Positions 1 through 12,924 of a stretch of DNA of 64,000 bases are shown here, piece after piece; the stretch's first letter is position 1, and each line of letters opens with the position of its first letter. Below the pieces are notes generated by a model. That model saw nothing but the letters and a program-made list of their open reading frames with translations, had not been told where the DNA came from and searched no databases. Location: positions 3,428-67,427 of the forward strand of contig VTPC01090689.1 in assembly GCA_011009095.1 (NCBI GenBank), in the 5' to 3' direction. Source of the DNA: Ignelater luminosus. Lineage: Eukaryota > Arthropoda > Insecta > Coleoptera > Elateridae. The position numbers and the translations under genes are program-made.

Positions 1-734
1 AGTAATATACACAAACAACAATTTTAGCGTAAAACAATAATAACAGTCGAACACCAAATAGCTGAATAGCTACTGAATATGATTATGCACCCACTAAGGG
101 CTCGGCGCTGTAACACATTTTATGTGCTCAGCGGGTCCTTTCCGACCCAAATGATTTTAAGACACAATAACGATAAATCTTTCATCAACTAGAAATTACA
201 GAACTACTAAATGACACATTCTCACCATTTAGCTCTGCACTGATAAAATAAAATGGTAATATAAGAAACAAAAGCAAGTTATTTTGGTAACCTCAAACTA
301 TAGACACTAAACACTATTGGTAACTTTGCTCGACTAAATAAGGGCTGATTACACAAATCAAGTGAGTGAACCCTAGCACAAATGACGAAATCCATCTTAG
401 ATTCCGTGTGCATTAATTCATGACAATAACAAAAAATATTTGAATTTCCGATAGGTATTGGCAGGTATTGTAAATTAGTGAGTATTGATCGATGTTTGAT
501 ACTGAGTGTCAGTATCATCCCAACCTTAATCATATGGCTAGGGACAAGTAAAAAAGTTCTTATAAATAGTAAGCACAAGTAAACTTCAAGTCTTTTATTT
601 TATATTTGTTTACTGACCCATGTGCTTATGGAAATTTATGACTAAAATTCAAAAATTTTGATTATATCACTGCTGGCCATAAGACAGAAAAAAGGTAATG
701 TACTTCCATCCCAAGTAGATTATTAACTATTTAA

Positions 735-1211
735 CAGACATTGGAAGTAACGGGTTACTTGTAATTAATTACATTTTTCAGTAACGGTAGCGGTAACGCG
801 TTACTTTATAAAGTAATTGTAATTAATTACAAAAAGCGTGTAACGGTAACGACTTCAGGTCGTTACCTTTTGCGTTACTTGAATAATCGATTTTCAAATT
901 TAGTTTTGATGATGTTCAGAAAATACATGTTTTCATATTGTGTAATTCTAAGAATTGTACAGTAGGCTTATACAAAGAAAAATTAATTAGAATCAACTTC
1001 GAATCTTGATGGGTTCTATAAAAAGTTTTTCTTTATAGAATCAAAGTAACTGACAGTAATGGTAAAGTAACTTAGTTACATATTTGCCAAAACTGTAATA
1101 GTAACTAGTTACTTTTTAAAATCAAGTAACTGTAATTGTAACTAATTACATTTTTTGATAAGGTAACTAACTGTAACTAATTACTTTTTTAAAGTAACTT
1201 TCCAATGTCTG
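735..1211. mobile_element. hAT-type MITE with 8-bp target duplication
   Basis: The element begins CAGACATTGGAA and ends with the exact inverse (TTCCAATGTCTG). It is flanked on both sides by the same 8 bp, CTATTTAA (727-734 and 1212-1219). An 8-bp duplication and a CAG start are hallmarks of hAT transposons. The interior has no ORF. It consists of many head-to-head copies of short GTAACGGTAAC and GTAATTAATTAC motifs, so much of it can fold back on itself. It is a non-autonomous element that would depend on a hAT transposase elsewhere. Confidence 0.85.
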
Positions 1212-1926
1212 CTATTTAATAGTCTTGATATACAGGGTTTTCAGTGATTGGTGGTTGGTGATTAGTTTCATTATTAATAAACATACCGAGACATGTTATC
1301 AAGGAAAGCCATATAGAAAGATTAGCCGTATATTTTCATATTGGAACATCTTAAATGTATTTTAATGTAATCTTTTGCTATTCTTTTATTGTTGATGGCT
1401 TTGTGGGGATTAATCTAATGCAAGCTTTGTCACTGTATTGCAGCAATAATATGTAATTTCAGAATGTTTTTACATGTGGTAATACACTTTTTTGTTACAA
1501 TAAAGCAGATGTCGCAACTTAATAAAAACTATGTGGTTATTCAAATGCCACAATCTCTGAATGATTCTTGTTTTGTGAAAATTGTTATGACGCTAATTCT
1601 CTATCGTCCATATCCAATTCAAAACACAACTTGCCACTGTTTTGCAAGCAAACCCCCCTATTACTGGATTTCCCCATAGGATTATTGTAGGTAGATTCAG
1701 ATTATTAAATGTAATGCAATACAAATTTCAATCAGCTGATTGACATCAACACTAATGCATATGTGTGTAATAAGAACTGCTGCAATTTTCCTAACATTGT
1801 TGACTGTAAAGCATGCCTAGTTTTGGTGCCATTTAATTATCCATTTTAAAATTCTCTCGCACTTCTCAAGTTGCCCTTGTACAGTGGGAGAGATTTTTTA
1901 GTTTTTACTTTTCAAGTTTCTTTTAA

Positions 1927-2867
1927 CCCTTATCTGGGCAAGGTGGGTCCAATGGACCCGGCGCCCATTGTACTTTGTCATATTTTCTAAAATATTTGTC
2001 TTAGGGTAATGAGCGCTTATGACTTCTAAGAATACCTTAGGTAGAGTGTTATCAGTTAGTCAAATATTTTAATTTATATTTAGTAGATGGAAAAAAAGAT
2101 TTTTAAAGTTGATTATTACATAACCGGGCAAGGTGGGTCCATTGGACCCTCCTTACATTTCTATTAATTATAAACAATTCTCTGTAAATTATGTTTATCT
2201 TTTGTTGTTGTAAGTCTCAAATGACAATATTAGTGGTAATTACGGTGACTTATGGTTTTATGAATATTGTAGAATGCAAAATTATGAAATCGACTGAATT
2301 GATATTTTTTAGATGTCAGTGTACTGAAATACGAAAATAAACTGTCCCCTTATAAAAATTGCAAATGTTGAGAGTTTTTAAAATAATTTTGAAAAGGTAT
2401 TTTGTATGTCTGGTAATATCAAATAAAAATGCAAGGCTAATTGATACTTTTTATTGTGCCTCTGCTGCCCTTTTAGGTAAATTACGTTATATTCTTGGGT
2501 TTTAAAAGTTTTACAATATTATGTCAAATAAAAAAATACATGAATTTAGAAAAATTACATACAAGTTATAAAATTTATGACTGTACAAAAATTATACAGA
2601 AATGAAGAATACCCAATACAAAAATATGGTTTCTGAGTTTCTGATGCTTTTCTAGGTAAATTAGGTTATACGATTTTGCAGAATTATATCCAACCAGGGA
2701 AGACATTTGCTTCTAGTCATCTTAAATAATAATTGTTTTTATCTTATTTAATTACCCGTGTATGCAATACTAACAAAAAGTACCACACAAACTTTATAGT
2801 GCAAAGACGGGTTCACTGGACCCACCTTGCCCGGTAACGTAACTAAAATACGTTGCCCGGATAAGGG
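1927..2867. mobile_element. piggyBac-type MITE (TTAA target)
   Basis: Both ends sit on TTAA (1923-1926 and 2868-2871), the target duplicated by piggyBac transposons. The 15-bp inverted ends CCCTTATCTGGGCAA and CCCTTATCCGGGCAA (right end read inverted) differ at one base. Subterminal copies of GGGCAAGGTGGGTCC occur at about 1937, near 2126 and, inverted, near 2818-2832. There is no coding capacity. A second, partial copy of its right half lies in Lap1 intron 4 (24726-24968). Confidence 0.85.
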
Positions 2868-3210
2868 TTAAAATAATTATTGAAGTTATAACTACATGGT
2901 CTTGCTATACAGGATGAAAATAATTAAAAACATGGAGGTAATTGCTTGTGTTACTTAACAATCTCTGATATTTTGGAAATTGTATTGTAGACATAGGATA
3001 GGATTTGTAGTAACATTTTTTTATGTATGATTCAAATGCAGAATTATATTTTATATATAACATAGCTGGAAAATATTAACAATAGAAACATAAATAGAGA
3101 CCAAAAATAATAAATTTCTAGATATGCCCTGATTATTATACATAAGGCAGTATTAGTACTTAACACTTTTGATTCAATCTATTAAAAAATTATGTTCTTG
3201 ATCTTTGCAG

Positions 3211-4873
3211 ATTTGAAAAAGAACAAGAAGAAAGGTAAAAACAGTGATACTGCACCAGGGAAAGAGGCAGAAAAGAAATGTAATTCTAATTTAATTGAAG
3301 AAACCATACCCGCCATGGTAACCATTAAACGCGTTTCTGAAGGAAGTAATTCACCTGCAACTGTTACAATTACTCTTAAAGGGTCGACTCCCGAATCTGA
3401 TAAACTTCTTTTTACATTAGTTAATGGGCATAATAATAAAGAACAACTTGCAACGGCAACAATAAATACAGATAAAGTAAATAAATCTAAGGCAGATTCA
3501 ACAATTAAGATTCAGTCTCAGCCATCTGGTAATAAACAAGAGAATGATAGTCAGAAAAACTCCAAAAAGAAGAAGAAGAAAGAAACTAGTGAAATTGCAT
3601 CTAAAGAATTGAAAGTAACCATAGCAGTAGACAAAAATAATGTAGGTAAAAAAGCAGCTGCTTCTAAGAAAAATGGTAAAGCAAATGAAACGCCAAAAGT
3701 ACCTGATTTAAAGGTTTCTAAGAATTCTAAAGAAACTGATAAAACATCTCAATCGAAATCATCTATTAATAATAGTCCAAAAGAAGATATCAATTTACCT
3801 ATGTTGCGTTTACCACCAGGTATAACGATTACTAAAATAGAAGGTCCTCCCGCTAACAGAAATTGTAAAGCTTCGTCTAATAGTAATACATCAACAGCAA
3901 GTACTCCCAATTCAAATGTACCTGTTAGCAAATCTGGTGTTATAGTAGTTGATACAGAAAAGTTAATACAGCAGTCCATTACTGCCAATAATAATAAAAA
4001 GAATAAAAAGAAAAATAAGAAAAAACGAGATCAGAAAGTAAGCACTTCTGAATCTGACAGAACGTCAGCTGAAAAAGGAATTTCTAGTAGTTCGGGATCT
4101 TCTATGGTTACTCTAAAAAATCCTATATTCCATACTTTGCAAACTGCTCTTAGCAATAAAGTAGTAGAAAACTCAGATTTACCAGTGTTTCCCAATAATC
4201 AACAAGCATCGATCTTCAAAAATGAAAATGGAATGGTAACAATCCGCAGTCCAAGGTTACAGAATTCATATGAAAATGGATCTCCTATATCGAATTTCTT
4301 ATCAGATTTAAAGCCCATGTTTGGTCCTGAAGTCTCCACTCCATATGTGCCAATGTGTCATTCTAATTTTTCGGAAAGTAGTAAAAGTTCATCTTTCAAT
4401 GCTCAAGAAATCTTATCTGGTTTACCAGGGATAGAAATCACCAAAGTGGATAAAAGTATCTCTAAAAGCGAACCAGAAAACAAAAAGGCTTCACAACCTG
4501 CCGAAGTGTCCATTATTCCTACTAGTAATGGTGCTAATGGTGCAGATAAATTTAATTTTGATAGGGACGACTGGCCTTTTGGTGAGTTTATTTTTGTAAT
4601 TTAACTTTGTTTTGTTTCGAAACACTATATTTTTTTATCAAGGGCGCCTTTTTAAACCGTCTCTTCCGAGTTGAATGTGTTTAAATATTTTTAGAGAGTG
4701 TTTTTACTCCGAGAGATGTTCTTGAGGAAGATATGGATGCTGAAGAAAGGGAATTGGAGGCTTTCAAACGGTTTTGTCAGCAATCTGTACCTCCAGAACG
4801 CAAGGAAAAAGTTGCTCATTTAAATGTAAAAGACATCATTCTTAATAAGAAGAGAGATGTCACTTACTCATAG
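3211..4873 (+). CDS. FAM193: FAM193-family protein, last two coding exons
   Basis: Exon 3211-4581 (phase 1 at entry) and exon 4695-4873 are joined by a 113-bp intron (GTGAGT donor, TTTTTAG acceptor). The joined frame gives about 516 residues and stops at TAG 4871-4873. The C-terminus reads FTPRDVL, then ERELEAFKRFCQQSVPP, then HLNVKDIIL. This is the conserved FAM193 C-terminal domain (established family knowledge; vertebrate FAM193A/B, one copy in most insects). The rest is Lys/Ser/Asn-rich and probably disordered, with Lys-rich tracts near 3215-3235, 3565-3585 and 3995-4030 that could act as nuclear localisation signals. Short motifs recur: MVTI/MVTL followed by a basic residue three times, and PGIxITK twice. 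The ATG at 3192 lies in the intron before the acceptor and is not the start; the true start is upstream of the window. The family's molecular role is poorly defined. Confidence 0.85.
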
Positions 4874-5141
4874 GATGTTTTTATACGCTTGTAAGTTTTG
4901 GCACGTACTTGCTATTATAGTGAGAAGACAATTTAGTTTAGTGTCATTTGTTTGCAAAGAAAGTTTCGTTGGATTTTTTAGATTTTCCTTGGATTATATA
5001 TATTGTATTGTGTTATATCTTACGGTATTAATTCACATGTCTCTGTGTTTTTGTATAATGATGTGACTTTCAAAGTGAGTAAACCAATGTGATAACTTAT
5101 TTTGAAAAAATCTGTATTTCCACCTGTTTTTTAAATAAGTG

Positions 5142-5147
5142 AATAAA
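5142..5147 (+). other. Likely poly-A signal of the FAM193-like gene
   Basis: AATAAA lies about 270 bases after the stop codon and is followed by a T-rich stretch. It is the first canonical signal downstream. Another AATAAA near 5638 would give a longer 3' UTR. Confidence 0.5.
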
Positions 5148-8100
5148 ATGATTGACAAAATCTTTTTTTTGTTTCATTCCTTTTATATATTCCTTTTTAT
5201 TTTTTTTTTATTACAGTCCTGCCAGTCAAACTTGGTGAGAGTACCTGAGATACATAACAGTTCAAACTCCTGTTTGTCTTCTGAACTATCCTAATGTGAC
5301 TATTCATGGATTTGTGTGCATTTAACTTTAAACATTCTTTGTTAACTATTAATGTATTATTTGTTAGTTTCATAATTGTTATTATAAATATTGTTTATAG
5401 TTTTCGTCTTTATGCTGTTATTAAAATTATGAGATTATTTTTTGTTTCCCAGTGTAATTCTTGGGTAAAATGAGACCCACATTTAAGCTTCCGTAGGTCC
5501 CTAGAAGCAGGAAAGCTATGGGATCTTTTTATTAATAAAATACAATGAAAACATTCAACACTTTCTCCCCTTGAATTCTCTATCCTAGCTAAGAATTGTA
5601 AATGTTCTAAAATAGAATTGCATTTTGAATTTATAAAATAAAGTAGTTATACATAGGTTATGTATGCAGTTGTGTGATGCCTATCTTCAATGTTTTAATG
5701 AAAGTTCCTTTCAATATAAGTTTACTACCACTTGAGGCTGCAACTTAAAAAAATTCATCTTTTTGCTACATTGTAAACGTTGCTTTCTCATAAGAATTCA
5801 TAGAAAGATTGATCTGGTTTTTAAATTTAACCTATTTTTAGTAAAAAGAGTTTAGAGGGAGGCGGGAAGATTAACTCTTATACCATTAAAGATAACGTAA
5901 ACAAATTGCAGCTACCATAACAAAATTCATGAACAAACTGGACAAATTCATATTACAATGGTTCAGAGTATAGTACTAGCTGGCACCTTGTTGCACTACA
6001 ATCATAAAAGTCGAGTCAAATTTAATTTATTCTTGAATAAGACAAATGGGCTTTATAGAATACAATCTAAAGATAAGTCATGCAACTGAAAACAATATTT
6101 TGTTTGGAATTAGATATGTGGACAAAATTCTAAACAAAAGAATGTAGACGTAGCTTACAAGATGCAAACAGATAACAGGAAAAACTAGATTATCTGAACC
6201 TCTTGACCCAAAATGCTAATGCACAGGATTTCTGTAAATATGACCTTTATTTTTCTATAATGTACTGTTAAATGCTGAATGAACCAAAACATCCCTTAAT
6301 AGTAACTTTGGTGCACAATATTTTAGTACTTTTATTGTATCCTTTAACTGCTGTTGTAGTCAAGATATCCTCCAACCCAAGTGGTAATATGGAGGTATGT
6401 GCAGGGAAGGCTTTGAGCGAATGTTTATACTTGGAATCTTCAACATGGTGATTTGGTGTGCAATTCAGTTTGTCTGCCTTTCTCACAAGCCACCACATAA
6501 GAATTTTAGTCTTGCATTTATCGCTCATCAAAATGGTGAAAGTGGTCAAGTGTAGCATTTTTGACCAATAGCTTTCTCTTTTTTTTTACACAGAGCCTCC
6601 ATAAACTGCATAAACATGTACCAAATACAATAATAATCCATGATGGAATGACAAGATAGTAGCTTGAAATGCCTGTGCGTACTATAGACAGAATGAAGCA
6701 TTACTGCTGAAGATATATTTATTTATTATTTTATTTCTTCTATTTAATATTATCTACTAGACTTAATCACAGTTAAATTGGTCGATGCAGAAAGTGATTA
6801 TGTCCATATTTTGACCAAATTGAGTTAGCTATGGATTCTTTATAAATAAAGACTGCTTTTGATTCAGTTGGTGTAGAAATAAAACATATCTGATTGGATA
6901 TAATACGCAAGACAGACTTGTACAGAGTATACCACTGAAACTGAATAAATATCCCAAGATATGTTAAGTTACTGTGTTATAGGCTCAAAGAAATTGAAGG
7001 ATGCCGTTGTATTTATCGATAGTATTGATGAGACAATTTTCATTTTATGATTATGATAATCGATGATCTTATATCTACATGACATTTTCCTAACATATTC
7101 AATACCTTAAGTAAGCAAAGAGAGTGAAATTAATAAATAAAAAACTACAACTCATCACCAAAAGTTAATAAAAATTTGATGATAATTTTGAACTTTTGAA
7201 TCTTTTTACATTTGTTTTGTGAAGTACATAACCAAAAAATTGGTATTTAACTAAATATATAAACTTTTTCATCTATGTACTTAATTTGACACCTTGTGCT
7301 TCAAATTGTGGCCTTGCACCTGGAAAGTATTGTGATAGCGCATTTGGATTGAGAATAACTATTTACTTTAAAATAAACAATAATATTGAAATTGAGAAAC
7401 TAAATATGCAGGTGGCATTATCTGAGGCAGTCCTCTTTGATTTATCTAAAAACGATGAGGATGCAGGACATATTCACTCCTGTTGTTGTATGAATGAACT
7501 CATCGTAATGCTATTAATGGACAATCCATCCATTGCAGCAAGTCTTCATATAATTTCTTCTAAACTGTTCGTTTTTACAAAATTAAAAATACATACCTTG
7601 TCTTTTCCAAACTTTTTGAAATTACTTCAAATTTCTGACTTACTTGCAACGTTTATTTTTGAAATATTTTGCATTTGTCTGACTCAAGATGATTAGTTTT
7701 ACTGCAATATGCTTATGCCCGATGCAATCTCAAGTCAACATGCTTTTTTACAAGGCTCTTTAATATCGCACAAGTTCATGTTTGGAAACTCACCTCTGCT
7801 TCTTGTTTACCAAACATAAGCTCATGTGACAAAGACCTTATAATACAAATTTTGTATACTATCGTTTCTATTGCGGAAATTAAGTATATTGTTTTTGAAA
7901 CAAATGATTAAGCTATTTAGGAATTTTTGCCATACATCATATACTTGCAGTAAGACTCTGTTACCTAGGTAATAGGACATTGATATAAATCATTGTTTAT
8001 GATTAGTTCATGATTGCCATAATAATTGCCAGGCAAAAAAGTGCAGTGTTACCATTTCACAAATCAATGCTTCGTTAAAGAATTGAAAATGATATATTAG

Positions 8101-8225
8101 TAAGGTTCTTAATCCTATCGGGATCACTTTTAGTATTTTATTATGGGACATATATTTCTCTCTTTGGTATTTCAAAAATTAGATTGTCTACACCAATGGA
8201 AACTTAAGAAAAACAGCATCTATGG
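5148..8225. other. Intergenic AT-rich stretch, no gene recognised
   Basis: I see no exon with a family signature. The longest open frame is 136 codons at 7286-7696 (+); it starts with a small Cys-containing segment but resembles nothing I know. A 96-codon minus frame (6268-6558) is likewise unassigned. The first part (to about 5650) may be an extended 3' UTR. Confidence 0.4.
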
Positions 8226-9381
8226 TAAGGTGTGAAACACTGTTTACATAATGGTATTTCATGCATTTGACAAATTGCAGTCATTCTTTTTTTCCTTTCT
8301 CCTTTGAGCACACCTGACACCTTCTAGAGGATATTTCTACCAGTAGGTGATCTCTGACATTTAGCATAATTTTGGCTTTCTTCGATAACCTACCCAGGGA
8401 TTTTTTAATTGCAAGTGCAGGTTACAGCTGTCCCATATGGAATAAGTTCTTCAGCCAAAGAAGATATAAAATCAATGAATGATTCTTTTCTTCTATTTCG
8501 TTCATTATAAATAATCCAGCTACTGACTGTTGACATCATCAACAATTTGAACAAAAGTTTTTTCCACCACTTACAGGATTTGTGATTCGTATCATATAGG
8601 GAAGACATTTGATCAGCCAGATCAACTCCCTCCATAAATTCATTGTAGAAACTTATAGCAGGTGGACAAGAAATTTGTAGTTTTGTTCCATCCTTTTGTT
8701 TTCGAGAAAAATTTACTATATCATTAATAAGGCAATTGTTCAAAGGTAAAACTTCTTTTGTATCCTGCCATTTGCTGTACATTGATCCCAATTCATTGAC
8801 CAAGAACACAGACTCCCTTTTGTAATTTCAAATTTTCTTTTGGCGCAAGTATTAACTGATGGACATTTTATGATAAGAGTAAATTGGTTTTTAGAAATGG
8901 AATCTTTTATGCAGGTATTGTCCATTGAGAGTTTAGACGACCAGTAATCTTTCAGTGATAGTAATTTATAATATATAATCACAATATATAATTTTCCACT
9001 ATCAGTTTTTCTTACTTTTGTATTCCTTTTAGACTTTATTCGATATCCTCACTGATTTTGGATTGTCTTCTAAGTGGTATAGAAAATATAGACCTGAATT
9101 CCAGTTTGATATTTGACCACAGTACTGGACTTCTTGATTAGACATGTATACTCATCAGATGGCAAATTCTCCAGTTCATTTAGATTTTTATTTCCTTCAA
9201 TATCAGACTCATCACTGGTTTCCGTTTCATAGTTTACATCTTTAGAATCATCACTGTCATAAAATGGATCCCTACTTTCATACTCACATTTTATTTTGGA
9301 TTCTATCTCACACAAATGCTCAGCAAAATGTTGCAGTTCTTTTTCTGACAAAGCATTATTTGTGGACCTGAAAAATACCAT
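8226..9381 (-). pseudogene. piggyBac transposase relic (DDE_Tnp_1_7), centrally deleted
   Basis: Reading the minus strand from 9381, pieces of a piggyBac transposase appear in the right order. First comes an Asp/Glu/Ser-rich N-terminal region (9381-9070). Then LLSLKDYWSSK and a following FTLIIKC (8960-8840) match the early catalytic-domain part. Then FYNEFMEGVDLADQM and CKWWKKLLFKLL (about 8650-8540) match the distal part. Last comes a Cys-rich tail, RRCQVCSK, continuing after a frame slip in an A-run as TAICQMHEIPLCKQCF (about 8330-8235). The middle, which should carry catalytic Asp residues, is missing. Stops and frameshifts separate the pieces, so it is inactive. No TTAA-bounded ends could be assigned. 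Confidence 0.8.
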
Positions 9382-12300
9382 TGGGAATTATAATCCATTT
9401 AATCATACAACTGGGACATGTATGTCCCACAACAGTGATTTTTAGCAATTATTGCATGCTTTTTTGAATCTGTGTACTAAATATCAATAACATCATAAAA
9501 CTACCTGTTTACAAATTCAAAAATCTCAATATATTAATTCAAAATATGGTAAATTGTAACTAAAATGTAGCTCACAACACATGGTCATAGTGTGAGAGTA
9601 AATGAAGCCAAGTTGCCGGATGACATTCAAAATATGAAATATACCATAAAATACCAGAACATGCTTAATAGCATTTAAATTTGTTTTTAAAAACAGACAA
9701 ACCCTAACTAGAAGAAACTCATTGTTGCATAATAGAAATATTTTTATTCAAATTTAATTTTACATATTTTAAATACAAACACGCTTGAAACCTGTTAAGA
9801 AACAGAATTACAAAAGGATTGATCAGTCCGTTCTATAAAACAAGAATATTTCTTTCATTTGTTACTTAACTAAACTGTATTTTTTATTAAAATAATGCTG
9901 CTCGAAACAAAAATAAACTATATTGCACTGTAAAGAAGAATTATACTTTAAGCAGATACTCGAAATATTTGTTTTAGAATTCACTGGGAAAGCGGTTGGA
10001 TTCAAATAAAAACCTAAACAAATTAAAGAAGAAATTGTATAATTTGCATAAATTAAGCTTAACTTAATGGAATCATATGTAAAAATACAAACAATATTAA
10101 CAAATAATACATGTTCTTATTATTAAAATGTTATATTCGTTATTAGGATTAATAAATAGAAAAAATAAAGCTTTTGTCATATTAAGAGCATCTCGCTTAA
10201 GATATCTTCTTATTGATTTGTTTATGTAATTAATAATTATTAATAAAGCTATGGTATTAATAATAAATATTAAATATAAAAATAAATAGCACAAATAGTT
10301 AGCAATATAAATAAGTACATGTACAGTAATTAAATTAATAAATTTATGGTTAACATTTCATATGTTACACTTTGAAATTCTTAAGCATTTAAGTACATTC
10401 ATTTCAGATGATTGAATCATAATAATTATCAATACAATATCTATCAGTTTTGTATATATACAGCTAATAACTAAGCATATAATAGAATAACACAGCCAAC
10501 ATCTCACAGTGATTATAGCACACAATAAGAAAATCTTTGCTAAAATTTTCTCATCTTTCTGTATAAAATGTTCTTGAGAATTTCATTTTGTTTTGATAAT
10601 AAAAACAACTCGTGTAGTGTACATCAAACAATCAACATAAAAAGTTAAAAATGAGGTTAGCAGAAATATTTAAGCCCAATCCACACTATGTATGCAACTT
10701 TCTCAGATGGTACTTCAAATTAAAACTGTTTCTCACATGGTAAACATATGGAAATTTAAAAGTAACATTAACACATTCCAAGCTTTTAATGCAATTGCTA
10801 ATCAATAGATTGATATTTCATGTTAAGTGACATTTTATAGTTAGATAATAGATTCATTGGAGATATTAAAATATTCAAGTTATCAAGATTCGAGTAACCA
10901 AAATATTTCTACCTGGACATACATCGAGTTTTTCTCTGAACCCTTCCATTATTTTGAGTAATCAAAGCTTTTGTCTTATCGTGGCTTGAGTTATCAAAGT
11001 TTAATTGTATGTTAACATTACAGGTAGAAATGTCACTAGAAAAACATGGAAAAATCAAACAAGTTTATTTTGTTTATTACATCATTGAGACACATGATGT
11101 AAACAGTAGAAATACATGTACTGGATTGCATGCGTCAGCATACATAATGTGAATTGGGCATAAATTTTATTATTTGGAAGTCACTTAAAAGAATTTTCTT
11201 TTTCATCTCTTTTTATAATCACAAAATAATAATCGGTTTGTCAGAATGAAGCAACTTGTATTCACGCGTATTTTTACAGGAAGCCCATTATTGTGTATCA
11301 GTATCAATAACAAAATAAATTGAAATTAATCTTTTATGGCTTACTTTATTTATATTACGTAGGTGTATTAATTCTATGCAATCAACTAACGGAATAGCTT
11401 GTAATGGATGACACGATTAAAAAAATCAATGTAATCGTAATCTCTGGGTTAATATGAGATTTCAGAAGGAAAATGAAAAACCTTATTATTTCTATTTACA
11501 TTTTCGAGACAGAATTCTAAAGAAAAGAACAAACAAAGATAGACAATATACACAATATCAAAGAGAAATTCTGTCTTACCAATGGAGCTTTCTTCAGTTA
11601 TAAATGTGAAAATCTCAAAAATCAATAATTTTGGTTGAAAGTAAAGTTTGTAAGGCACAAAATAAGAAAATGTATATTGTGTCCTTTGCCATAATTGCCA
11701 CTATAAAAAGTTGTGATCAATTAAAACTGAAACCTGGAAGATTTCTGAATTGTAGGAATTCTAAGCGTTTCATCAAATCAGTTTGTCATGTCATTGTTAT
11801 TATGTCAAAATCATTATGTACTAAGGTTGACTTGTCGCATAGCCTACTAGATATATAAAAGAGATTCATTAGTTTATAATATGAAATGTAATAAATGAAA
11901 ATTCCTGATTCTTTTGGCACTTGTTTATACTAATTGTTTTTAAATATTTTTATCTGCTATCACACTTGCTTCAATCACATCATCCATTACATTAATTTGG
12001 GCAACGCTTAGAAAAATTGAAATTTAAGTATTTGATGATTTTTGTAAGCCATCTGCAGTTACAACATTTTATACAGATATTTGAGAATGTAGAAAATAGA
12101 CATATATGTATTTGTAAATATGTGATCATAATTATACTAATGAAATAATATACATTTCTTATTGTTTATATAATGGTAAAATATTTACACACCAAACAAT
12201 AAAATTTACACGACAAATTGTTAGTAGTAGATAATAAAAAGCGTGAGTTAATAATTTAAAAACATAATTAATACTAATCCCTGAATACTTTGAGATCTAT

Positions 12301-12924
12301 CAAACCCATAATATCTATAAGTTCAATATTTCTTAATTTGATACTGTATTTTGGCAAGCTCCATATTATTTATTTAAAATTTTTTAATTTTATTTTAAAA
12401 CAATAGGTATATTTAATATTACTATAAAGTTTTTCAATAAATTGGTCCACAATTTAATGATATTAAAATACAGTATAGTTCTCTTAACAAACTACAACTA
12501 AATAGTGATGTAAAAGTATATCAACTTCTGGTAAAAAAAAAAAAATTAAATATGGATGTCAAGTATGTTAAGTGGTGATAATTGTATATGAAAAAGCATG
12601 AAAAACATATAATATGTAGCACGTTAACAAAATACTCCTTTATGAGCCATCCTGCTTTAAGCATATAAGCTTAACAAATGAATATTTGTACTCTTCAATT
12701 CCTAAGATATCTGTCGTCTCTTTATTATTAAATAACTTTTTATGTGTTGATCACAAAATAAAATAAATATCAAATTTATAAACTAGAAAGATGGAAATTT
12801 TATTTAGGATTAGTAATCCAGAAACAGCAACTAAAACAAATGAAGATATCAGTTTATTTTCTGTCATAATGAATTGGTCAGTAGGACATGTTTTTATTCT
12901 GATCAGTATTTTAAGAACGAATCT
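9382..12924. other. Intergenic, very AT-rich; one repeat-like patch
   Basis: No gene is recognised. Around 10876-11000 the motif 'GAGTTATCAAAG / GAGTAACCAAA' recurs in both orientations, as in the subterminal regions of pogo/Tigger-type elements; this is weak. The minus ORF at 10097-10294 is a product of AT-rich sequence (Ile/Asn/Leu/Tyr). Confidence 0.35.

Larger units (their letters stand above)
1..3210 (+). other. Intron sequence of the FAM193-like gene
   Basis: No coding exon is seen before the splice acceptor that ends at 3210. The first recognisable exon enters in phase 1, so an upstream exon must exist, and this stretch is inferred to be the 3' part of its intron. It is AT-rich and holds two non-autonomous transposons (735-1211 and 1927-2867). 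Short ORFs here (a minus one near 279-578 and a plus one near 1464-1679) show no family resemblance. An acceptor-like TTTGCAG lies directly before 3211. Confidence 0.6.

Noticed and set aside
3192..3210. ATG at 3192 as the start of the FAM193-like protein
   Set aside because: It lies in front of a good splice acceptor (ATCTTTGCAG ending at 3210) and encodes MFLIFA, unlike the Lys-rich exon that follows; it is intron.
3749..3988. 79-codon minus ORF
   Set aside because: Antisense shadow inside the FAM193 exon; no independent support.
5211..5280. Extra FAM193 exon after TTACAG near 5216
   Set aside because: The frame already ends at 4873 after the conserved C-terminal domain, and no donor is available before the stop.
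6268..6558. Tc1-like relic on the minus strand
   Set aside because: A trial alignment of the 96-codon frame to Tc1 transposase blocks failed to place more than isolated residues.
7286..7696. 136-codon plus ORF as a gene
   Set aside because: Longest frame in its region, but no recognisable motif, no splice sites identified and AT-rich codon use; left as unassigned.
10097..10294. 65-codon minus ORF, hydrophobic
   Set aside because: Composition of AT-rich DNA; no splice or family support. A nuclear mitochondrial insert was considered, but no mitochondrial protein motif is visible.
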